Notes under the pieces: generated by a model | The model's database searches: none | What the model saw: the letters and a program-made list of their open reading frames with translations, nothing else | What the model was told of the DNA's origin: nothing | In this document: positions 55,691 through 64,000 of the stretch, piece by piece | How the letters are laid out: each line of letters starts with the position of its first letter | How positions within the stretch are numbered: position 1 is the first letter of the stretch | Source of the DNA: Primulina eburnea | Lineage: Eukaryota; Streptophyta; Magnoliopsida; Lamiales; Gesneriaceae | Assembly (NCBI RefSeq): GCF_022965805.1 | Contig: NC_133114.1 | Location: 11,366,261 to 11,430,260, forward strand | Length of the DNA: 64,000 bases | Direction: 5' to 3' | Position numbers and translations under genes: made by a program

Positions 55691-55705
55691 GTGCAAGTGG
55701 GAGAT

Positions 55706-57765
55706 TGTTAGAGTAAGTGCCCGTCGAGCCAAGTGTTGGCCAAGTGTTCACAATGAAACTCTATGTATAAGCAATCTTTATTTTAATAATATTTGAAATT
55801 ATTGTTTGGTAAATCTTTATCTGTATACCCATGCTAGTTGCATAGATAAAGACCTTGAATATACAAATAGTAGAAAGAATATGAGATGCTCATATGATGA
55901 GTATCATGAAACTCATATTTGGAAAACTGTATATTCTAAACAGTTCCTAGTCGATTCAGCCGCCGCTAAGAAGGATATAGGCCGCTAGAGTTCGAGACTA
56001 GTATCTACGATGTGAGTACCATGTTTCATTGGTAGGGGACATTGTGATGTCCGAGCATGTAGATAGGTGCTCCTGGTAGAGTGCACTAAACAACCCTCCA
56101 TAAAAGGACTTTCCAAGTGGTTCTCACTTATCGAGTGGAAACTTCCTGGTTTATGGTTGTACACCATTATTCCTTATGACTCGGGACAACATTGAGACTC
56201 TATGTGCTAGCATTACACTTTGACTTGTTTACCGACTCTCAAGGGGTCATCAGGTGGCAAGTTTGGGTGTTTTGTCGAAACATATAGGAGTCGATGCATT
56301 GTAGTCGGGGATTCACCGCTTACCTTCGGGTATGGATATCCTATGTGTTCTCATGTATGTGTAGGTTGAAATCTCTGATCAGAGTATGGTGGTAATTATG
56401 AAAGGGGTTTCATAGATTACACCATCGATGCAACTACGACATGACACATAGTATCGATTCATTGACAACTCTCGATAAACCAATGGTTGTCGAATCGGTC
56501 GGGATATATGAGTTGAAGGGACCGTACTGTACGCTAACCATAATTGAATGGTTCTTCCAGGCACTATAATTTGATACCTAGGGAATCATGTAAGCGATGC
56601 TGCTAGCGTTTAACATAATTGGTTGGGTACTATCAGACTTGAGTTCTGACGTTCTTGTTATCAAGGAGTTGATAAGTAAGAATGGAGCAATTGGGGTATG
56701 CTCATATAAAGACATATTTAGTCCGAATCACATGGAGATGTGAACCCACGGCTAGTTGTATCAATGAACTATTGAGGGCCACACAAGTACTAGCTTTCTA
56801 GATCTCGTTGAGAAGTAAAATAGTTCAATGTGTTGAACGGCTTATAAATGAGTTTATAAGTGTAAAGAAAAATAGAAGTATGACTTCTATGAGAGAAATG
56901 TAAATTTTAATTTATGGAAGTGTTCCTAAATTAAAAGTGGGCCAAGTGAATAATGTATTTGAAAATTGTGATTTTCATAAACATTATTATGGACTAAATT
57001 AAATTAATTCAAGTGTTGAATTAATTAAACACTAGTGGACCTAGTAGAGTCCAAATAATTAAATTAATTCAAGTGTTGAATTAATTAAATTATATTGAGT
57101 CTTGTAGAGCTCAATTTAAATAAATTATTTAACTAGTGGACTTGAGTAAATTCAAGTAATGTTTAATTAGTCTCAAAATGTTTGAGATAATTAAATTAAG
57201 TCCATGTGTTTTTAATTTGTTAAAAACCATATAATATATGCATGCATTGGAGGGGAAGGGTTGGAGACAACTTTTTGTGTCTCCAAGGCTTGGCATGCTA
57301 AAAGTTGTTTTAGATTTTTACACTACCAAGACTTGTCATCCCTCTCCCCTTGACAACCCTAATGGCCGAAACTTGCTTGTTCTCTCCTCCAATTTTTCTC
57401 TCATTTTTCTTCTTCAAGTGTTGAGGAAAGAAAATAATTCTCATTGAAAAATCCTCTTAGTTTTCTAGTGCAAATTAAGAGGGGATCTACCTAGTTGGTG
57501 GTGGGCTTAATATTTGAGCAAGGAGTGCTCAAAGGAAGCTTGAAGATAGTTTCTACCATTGAAGAGCTAAGGTGTTTACACCTTAGTTGGAGCCATACAT
57601 CAATCCTTGTGATTGATAGATATATTTCTTAACACACTATGAATGTCATTTTATGTTTATTGTATTTGCTACACATTAAATCATGGTGGCCGAAAATTTC
57701 TTGATAAAAATTCGATATTTAAACTTTCCGTTGCGCTTTCGGTCACCGTAACCGATCCCCTTTCA
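55706..57765 (+). repeat. Copia 3' LTR (2060 bp)
   Basis: TGTTAGAGTAAGTGC to ATCCCCTTTCA, preceded by the polypurine tract AAGTGGGAGAT. It is the complete LTR of the pair and has no gene. Confidence 0.92.
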
Positions 57766-58488
57766 CCATGGTCGCCTCACTATCCTCCTCAATGTTTGCC
57801 CTAATCATGACCACTTCCATCTCCTTATAGTAGTCCTCTACACTCTTCAACCCTTGCCTCAAAGTTTGTAAGCTCTTAAACATCTCCCTATAGTAGTGAT
57901 TGGGCACAAACCTCTTCCTCATTACCCTCTTCATCTCATCCCACGAGTCAATGGGCCTCTCATTATACCTCCTCCTAGTGGTCACTAGTTGATCCCACAA
58001 ATGAGAGCACAGTCTAAGAATTCCAGCACCGCCAACATCACTTTCTTTTGTTCGGAGTAGTGGTGACACTCAAACACAAACTCTACCCCCTTTTCCCACT
58101 CTAAGTACGCCTCCGGGTCAGACTTCCCATGGAACGATGGAATTTTCATCTTAATGCTACCCATGTAACCATATTCCCTACTCCCATCATATCTACCCCG
58201 TGCGGTTTCTCTTCTTCCTCTACCGAATCCTCTACCTCTTCCATTCCTACCCCAGTTTTCATTTTGACTCTCCTCGTCTCCTCCCAAATCATATTCCTCT
58301 TCTTCTCCTCCTCTACCCAAATGTTTAGACTTAGCCCTACCCCAACTAGTACCAACTTCAAGCTTATCCAACCTTTCATGTAACGACTCCATTTGGGTCG
58401 TCATCATCCTACTAAAATGCCCAAAAAACGCCTCCATTTGAACCTTAGACAACCCCGGGTTCGAACTATCTCCTACCTCCCTCTCCAT
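57766..58488 (-). pseudogene. Gag of the minus-strand gypsy, cut by copia
   Basis: Starts at ATG 58488 (MEREVGDSSNPGLSKVQMEA), with Arg/Gly and Glu-rich segments, then the Gag core IKMKIPSFHGKSDPEAYLEW, FECHHYSEQKKVMLAVLEF, a frameshift near 58020, and YNERPIDSWDEMKRVMRKRF, LRQGLKSVEDYYKEMEVVM. It is broken at EEDSEATM by the copia LTR. Its missing C-terminus and zinc knuckle do not reappear across the insertion; the next family sequence is protease at 41104. Type resembles CRM/Reina-like Gag. Confidence 0.85.
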
Positions 58489-58730
58489 TTAATTTCAAAT
58501 TTGTACCTGCAAGAAAACGTTAGTAGAAACAAAATAATCCTCACCCAAGTTCTCACGATCACTCCAAAGAAATTCACTCGTCTTTTCCCTCAATTTTTTT
58601 TTGCTCACAACAAATACTCACCGTTCACTCCAAGAAATTCACTCGCACTCAAGTAATGTCACTCAAATTCGAGAGTTCTCTCAAGGTGCTCAAGCTTTGT
58701 AGTTGTGTATCAAACAATCAAGTTTCAACT
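58489..58730 (-). other. 5' leader of the minus-strand gypsy
   Basis: Non-coding stretch upstream of the Gag start with short repeats 'caagaaattcactcg'. No primer site or LTR end is found before LTR sequence of another family begins at about 58731, so the 5' end of this element is lost. Confidence 0.5.
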
Positions 58731-60367
58731 TCATTGATGTGATATTCGAAGATATGAGTAGGCATGACATGTAATGAGAAGCACTAAATGAGATAGGAGT
58801 AGGAAAGACATGGAAAAGGCATGAAAAAATAGAATTTTGAATGCAAGGAAGACCGCACCCGCGCCTCGATAAGGACCGCAACCGCGGTTGTGATTCATGA
58901 AATGTGGAAGAGTTACAGTAGCATGAGCGCACCCGCACTAGGAAGCTACCGCACCCGCGGTTGATGGACAGAAAGTTGAACAGATTTACAGTAGCAACAT
59001 GGCACCCGCGGTGAAAATAGGACCTCACCCGCGGTCGTCGAGTTTGGAAAATTGGATGGGGCTGCCGAGAGCTAAGCGCACCCGCGGTGCTGCATGCGGG
59101 AAATCCACCTTTGTTTCTTATGATGACACATGGCATATATATAGAATTGCGCTGAGTCTTCATTTTTCAGCACTTACATCAGTCAAAGACTCAGAGTTTC
59201 TCCATAACACAATTCTTCAAAGCTTATTCATAGCTTGGAATCTTGATTGTGCACAAACCGATTACCTGATTTTCAATCTGAGCTAAGATTCTTGATTCCC
59301 TTGTCAAGAGCTATCTAAGGATGTAAGTATTGTTCAAATCGAGCATGGTTTGAAGTTTAGATGTTGGGTAAATCGTGATATAATTCCTATTATGTGTTCT
59401 TGATATGTTGAGCATAGTATATTTGCAACCGAATCGATTATCGGATGTCGTATGCTATGGTTATGAATTTCAACATATATTGTGTATGAGACTATGCAGA
59501 TTTCAGAAGTTATGTATGCTTTTGATGAAGATTATGAGTTATGGATATTGATTATGTTATTATTGAGTTATCGGTATTGAGAAACTACGCCGATATGCCG
59601 TTGAATTGTATCGAGATCGATTATTGATACGTACATGTGTTGAATTGAGTTGTAAATTGATATTGAACATGCAACATTGCCATTTCAGATTGATATCGGT
59701 AAAATTCGTCTTCGAGACTTCGGCTGCAACAAAGATTATACGGCAAGAAAGGTATAATTCATGTGAATTCGGGAGATATGACTCGAATCAGACTTGATTG
59801 GAGTTTCCCAAAATCACATATTAGATTGTTGTTTATCTTTGATTACGATTATGCCTTGTTTATAGATTTATATTGAAGCATTGAGATAGGAGTCATTGGC
59901 AGACTTGCCAAACTAGACGTTCGGTGGTATCGACGCATAGAAGCAGACTTTCTCCGATTGTAGACATTCGATACAGACAGGGCCAAAGTTTAGGAATAAG
60001 ACATACCGTTACCCCGATTTGGAGGGTAGGTGACAGACAGTGACGTCTTATTCACACCGGGATCCCTAGAGTTAGAGTTGAGTCGAGTGAAGATATGATT
60101 TGATTGAGTTGCATGTTTATATTGTCTTGGTTTCCTAGAGTATCGAACATTTTACTATTACTTTGCATCATGATAATAGCATGTATATGCATGCATACAT
60201 GTTTTATACTGGGATTCCTTCTCACCGGAGTTTCCGGCTGTTGTTGTGTCTGTATGTGTGCATGGAAACATATGGGACATGATCTGGGTCTCGACGAGGA
60301 TGAGAGATGGATAGAGTGGTGATCACGGGCATGGAAGAAGAACTAGTAGTCTAGATGTTTGGACATT
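58731..60367 (+). repeat. LTR of family Y, truncated at both ends
   Basis: Aligns with 19834 onward ('attgatatgatactcgg...'). It has module A (58852-59096), a short TATATATA stretch at 59135, leader, structured block (59917-60055) and CCGG hairpin with a partly decayed CTGTTGTTGTG stem (60238-60271). Roughly the first 27 bp and the last 200 bp are missing. It abuts a new LTR at 60368. Confidence 0.8.
58852..59096. repeat. Module A palindromic array
   Basis: Seven or eight variants of ACCGCACCCGCGGT, some decayed (GCGCACCCGCACT, CCTCACCCGCGGT). Confidence 0.85.
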
Positions 60368-60476
60368 TGTAATGCCCGAGATTTTTCATCGTGTTAAATT
60401 ATGATTATAGATTTTTAATCAAGACGATTATGAAAGGGATAACCGAAACACGAGAGGAGATCACGTGTGAAAATTG

Positions 60477-60772
60477 ATGCGCGAGGACAGTAGCATCGGC
60501 ACACATGCGCGAGTATACGCGCGCACATGCGCGAGAGGTCCAGAGGGGTTGGCGCACATGCGTGACTGAATGCGCGCACATGCGCCAAACAGGCAGAAGA
60601 CCTCGCGCATCTGCGCGGAAGATGTCGCGCATATGCGCGAGCCTATGCATGTGATGTCCAGAAGACATCGCGCATATGCGCGGAACTAAGTCGCGCATAT
60701 GCGCGAGCTGCCAAGATCGAGACCAGTAGGTCTCGCGCATATGCGCCAGAAATGTCGCGCATATGCGCGAGA
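60477..60772. repeat. Module B palindromic array
   Basis: About eleven units of GCGCACATGCGC or GCGCATATGCGC over 300 bp, the longest module B array here. Confidence 0.9.
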
Positions 60773-60815
60773 CATGCAGAATGAAGAAGTGACATTTGGC
60801 GTTTTCATGTACGTT

Positions 60816-60817
<2 letters not shown>

Positions 60818-60875
<58 letters not shown>
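60818..60875. repeat. (TA)n microsatellite
   Basis: About 28 units directly downstream of module B, in the TATA-box position. Confidence 0.95.
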
Positions 60876-60878
<3 letters not shown>

Positions 60879-62218
60879 GCAAAGCTTCTTCAGAAAAGAA
60901 GGAAACGGAAGCTTCGGGGGAAAAGTGCTTTTGATTCTAAAATTCGATTTTACGATCAATCCGTCCGTTAGATTTTAAATTCGACTTTGGTACTGTGTTC
61001 CTAGCAACGCAGGCTACAACTGGACGTAAGTTTTACTATGTTTTGACATGTTTGGGAATTATGATGTTGTTAGAATTGAATACACGTCATATATGTTGTT
61101 CTTGACATGTTAGACAACGTAGAATCGAAGACAGATTGAGAAACGGATATCATATGGAATTGTTATGAATTTCAGAATGAAATTGACTAGAATTGATATC
61201 AGATTGGTACAATGGTTGATTGTAAATTATTGGAATTGATATAGACTGATATAGTATTATCAGTATTGCAAGATTGTATTGTTGTACTATCAGAATTTGA
61301 TAAAACAGAGATGTGGTGATTTGATTAGAATATTGATACAGAATATATTGATATTGTCATTTCCAGATTGAACAGTGACAGACTTTGAATCAAGACTTTG
61401 ATTGTATCAGATCGACAGTAAGAAAGGTATAAATAAATGTTGATTCGGGATTGCACAACTTGAGTTAGGTTTGACTTGAGTTTTCCTAAATCACATACTT
61501 TACTTTATTGCATTGATATTTTCAGATTATCAGATTGATATGTTAATGTATTGACTTAGAACAGAGTCAGAGTCCGAGTCTAGGGCAGATCAGCCTAGCT
61601 AGGGCAGAACCGCCGAGTCTTTCTCAGAACCGATAAGACTCTAGACTTACGGTGTATCGAAGAGCCTTAGATGTAGATCGACGTCTATCTCAGACACTCG
61701 ATACAGAATGCCAAAGTCTAAATTAGATTGGGATCCCTAGATTTGAGATAAGATAAGATTAGATCACGAGTCATTGATTCATGTAGTCAGACTAGATACA
61801 TGTTTTGATGTTTGTTTATGCTTTTATATATGTGTTATATGATTGCATTTAATACATTGTTTATACTGGGATATTTATATCTCACCGGAGTTATCCGGCT
61901 GTTGTCTTGTTTGTATGTGTGCATGGCAATAGGTGGGACAGGTACAGGGTCACAGAGGCGAAGACAGATCGAGATTAGAGTGGTGATACCGGACTTGGAC
62001 TAGAGCTAGGGTTTAAACACTTGATAGTAGTTGTTGAACCTGAGTATGTATGTTTGTATATTTTATCAGATCTATACTTTTATACTGATATGTATAGGAG
62101 TTTAATTCCATTGCCTTCCCCATTTTAAAAGAAAAAAAAATTAGACCCTGATTATTATAATTGATTTAGTCCCAATGACGATTAAGAACATGATTAGCGT
62201 CCGGGTCCCCACAACAGG

Positions 62219-62232
62219 TGGTATCAGAGCGA
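62219..62232 (+). promoter_or_regulatory. Primer binding site (Met-tRNA type)
   Basis: TGGTATCAGAGCGA five bases after the LTR end, identical to 46182-46195. Confidence 0.85.
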
Positions 62233-62942
62233 TAGATCCTTTAGATTGAGATAGAAGAGTCTAGTGAGCGGGGTAGATTGAGGTTTTCTTTCCTGCTTTT
62301 GAATGCTAGCATGTCTTACTGCTTTGTTACATGTTACTTGTTTATCTGATTTGATATAGTAATATGTTTTATTGAGATTGGTGATAAACATAAAAATTGT
62401 ACATTAATTAAATGTTTTATAATATAAATATATAGTTTTTGTTTTATTAAATGTTTAAATATTATATGTTTTATAATAAATTGTATAAAATATAAGTTGT
62501 TGTGTAATTATAAGTTTTTACTATTTTTACAGGTTCGATAAAAGAAGAATAAACTTGGCATTGCAAATGGGATTAAGATGATTCTTGGACCTGTAGAAAG
62601 TTGATGTTAATATCTACAATATTGATGGCAAGCATGAGATAAAAATCCTTTCACAATTGTGATCAAATTAAGCAACAATTAAAGTTACCAAAGGAGTGGC
62701 AGTTTTACCATGCTCTAGTATTTTGACCATATCTCTCAAATTACTTGGTCAAATATTCTGAAAAAAATACCACAACTAGACAACTCAATTATCCACATGT
62801 TTCATTTTATGTGAAGAAGCAAATTCGAAGAAGAAGACCTTCAAAAGTGATGTGTAATATAATAATAATTTCTTGGAACACCAATGAAGACTTTTGTGTA
62901 AAAAAATAATATTTTATTTGTGGTTGTCTCCCCAAATTTGGC

Positions 62943-62951
62943 TATAAATAG
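62943..62951 (+). promoter_or_regulatory. TATA box in Athila/Tat-like LTR
   Basis: CTATAAATAGG is a textbook plant TATA box, about 1.0 kb upstream of the LTR end. Initiation would be expected about 30 bp further on. Confidence 0.6.
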
Positions 62952-63293
62952 GGGTGTATTGTAATGTATGGAGATATCCCTCATTCTATGAACAAATCTT
63001 TGAGTTCATAATATTTCTCTCTATTTTTTTCTTTTATTTCTTCATTTAAATATAATTAGCATGTTAATTTCAAATTCAAAGTTTTACACTTTGAATAATG
63101 AATAGCTAACTTCCTAAAGTTGAGATGATAAGGTGAAACTCTTGGCATGATAATAAGGTTATTATAAGGTAAGAATCTATGTTTTATATTATTTAATCAT
63201 TATTTATTGTTTATGTTATATTTATTTCTTTAAGTATTTTTATACCCTACTTATAAGTGGGAGTTTTGATTTATTGTTGCTATATGTTACACT

Positions 63294-63560
63294 AAATTCT
63301 TGGAACCATTTAAATGTTAGTTTGGTATTACCAACCATTTAAAGTGGATGCCTTGAGTTATTATATATAAATATATTATAATATTAAATTCTTGGAACCA
63401 TTTAAATGTTAGTTTGGTTTTACCAACCATTTAACTTGGATTCCTTGATTTACTATATATAAATATATCATAATAATATTTTCTTGGTACCATTTAAATG
63501 TTAGTTTGGTTTTACCAACCATTTAAAGTGGGAACCTTGATTTAGTGTTTACAAATATAT
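63294..63560 (+). repeat. Tandem repeat, about 92-96-bp units
   Basis: Three units beginning 'ttcttggaaccatttaaatg' and containing 'accaaccatttaa' and 'tatatataaatatat'. The unit itself holds an inverted pair, TTAAATG...CATTTAA. Confidence 0.85.
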
Positions 63561-63809
63561 ATATAGCACAATAAATACTTGACCACATTTATAAGTTTTG
63601 GTATATATTATATACTTATAAGATAATAATATATAACATAATATAAATATGATTATTTAATATATTGGAACCATTTTATTAAGTGATTTCAATATTGTTC
63701 ATTAATGTTAATTTTATTAAAATGCCAAGAGTGGATCCTTTAATCTCAACTACTTAAATTAAAATTTGAACAATTAAAATTTACCCATTAAAGATTCAAT
63801 TAAAATTAA

Positions 63810-63848
63810 AAAGAAACAAAAACAAAAACAAAAACAAAAACAAAAAGA
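63810..63848. repeat. (AAAAAC)n microsatellite
   Basis: Six or so units of ACAAAA just upstream of the LTR end. Confidence 0.9.
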
Positions 63849-63971
63849 CATTATAGTGGACTTGTAATTACCTTTGCTTCCCTGTGGATACGATATTCGT
63901 ACTCACCGAATTATATTACTTGTGGACAACCTGCTCTTGGGAGTGCAACAATCAAAGTCGCAACAAGTTTT

Positions 63972-63988
63972 TGGCGCCGTTGCCGGGA
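63972..63988 (+). promoter_or_regulatory. Primer binding site (Asp-tRNA type)
   Basis: TGGCGCCGTTGCCGGGA a few bases after the LTR end, the usual primer site of Athila/Tat-like gypsy elements. The interior continues beyond the window. Confidence 0.85.
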
Positions 63989-64000
63989 AAGTATAATTTA

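Larger units (their letters stand above)
41105..57765 (+). mobile_element. Ty1/copia element, split by a gypsy insertion
   Basis: Plus-strand copia element: 5' LTR 41105-43083 (lacking its first 66 bp), Met-type primer site, leader, gag, protease remnant, integrase end, RT, RNase H, polypurine tract and 3' LTR 55706-57765. The interior is interrupted at 43977-51605 by a young gag-only gypsy. It sits inside the minus-strand gypsy whose gag is at 57766-58488 and pol at 37700-41104. Target-site duplication is not visible because the left end is rearranged. Confidence 0.88.
60368..62213 (+). repeat. 5' LTR with module B, interior truncated
   Basis: TGTAATGCCCGAG to GGGTCCCCACA, 1846 bp, with module B (60477-60772), (TA)n (60818-60875), a diverged structured block (61633-61715) and the CTGTTGTC/GGCAATAG pair (61899-61932). 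It is followed by a primer site and about 150 bp of interior (62233-62381) that resembles 32165-32290, then by another LTR. No gag remains. Confidence 0.88.
62382..63965 (+). repeat. 5' LTR of an Athila/Tat-like element
   Basis: Very AT-rich, about 1.58 kb, from TGATAAACAT to GTCGCAACA. It is followed by a tRNA-Asp-type primer site, typical of Athila/Tat-group gypsy elements. It contains a TATAAATAG box at 62944 followed by a likely transcription start and a tandem repeat (63294-63560). The start is inferred from TG and from the end of the preceding interior. No gene. Confidence 0.7.

Overview
This window is a gene-poor, repeat-saturated plant nuclear segment. I find no host protein-coding gene, tRNA gene or intact rDNA. 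Nearly everything is LTR retrotransposon: Ty3/gypsy of at least three kinds (a Tat-type element with an archaeal-type RNase H and an antisense extra ORF, chromodomain Tekay/Del-like chromoviruses, and a CRM/Reina-like minus-strand element), one Ty1/copia element, a Cassandra-type TRIM LTR carrying a 5S rRNA-like segment, solo LTRs and many truncated pieces. Met-tRNA primer binding sites, 5-bp target-site duplications, pervasive C-to-T style stop codons and nesting all point to pericentromeric or interstitial heterochromatin of a flowering plant, probably a eudicot. The species cannot be named from the sequence alone.

Layout. 1-11840: 3' half of a plus-strand Tat-type element (RNase H, integrase, tandem repeats, antisense ORF, 3' LTR). 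Its antisense ORF is split by a complete minus-strand chromovirus (4309-10295, TSD TTGTC). 11842-14228: solo-LTR-like unit. 14230-14781: copia debris. 14989-23807: chimeric chromovirus whose two LTRs belong to different families; its right LTR is interrupted by an inverted solo LTR (21262-23290, TSD TAGAT). 23808-29026: LTR of another family (here 'Z') interrupted by an LTR-like insertion that carries an integrase fragment (24128-26485, TSD GATAA). 29281-34848: second Z LTR, interrupted by a Cassandra unit (TSD GTTCC) that itself contains half of a gag-only gypsy element. 34849-41104 and 57743-58730: minus-strand gypsy pieces, split by a copia element (41105-57765) that in turn hosts a young gag-only gypsy element (43977-51605, TSD ATTAT, LTRs about 1% different by eye). 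58731-62381: two more gypsy LTRs. 62382-64000: LTR plus Asp-tRNA-type primer binding site of an Athila/Tat-like element that runs off the right edge.

The most interesting signals are not genes. (1) Most LTRs of the dominant gypsy group share a structured stretch downstream of the promoter, with several inverted repeats that vary between copies in a compensatory way (C-G to T-A, T-A to G-T), as expected of a selected RNA fold. (2) At one equivalent place upstream of a (TA)n tract these LTRs carry one of three unrelated GC-rich palindromic minisatellites, as if the module were exchanged between families. (3) The Tat antisense ORF looks like a real intron-containing gene with its own TATA box, and it reads in frame again across the nested insertion.
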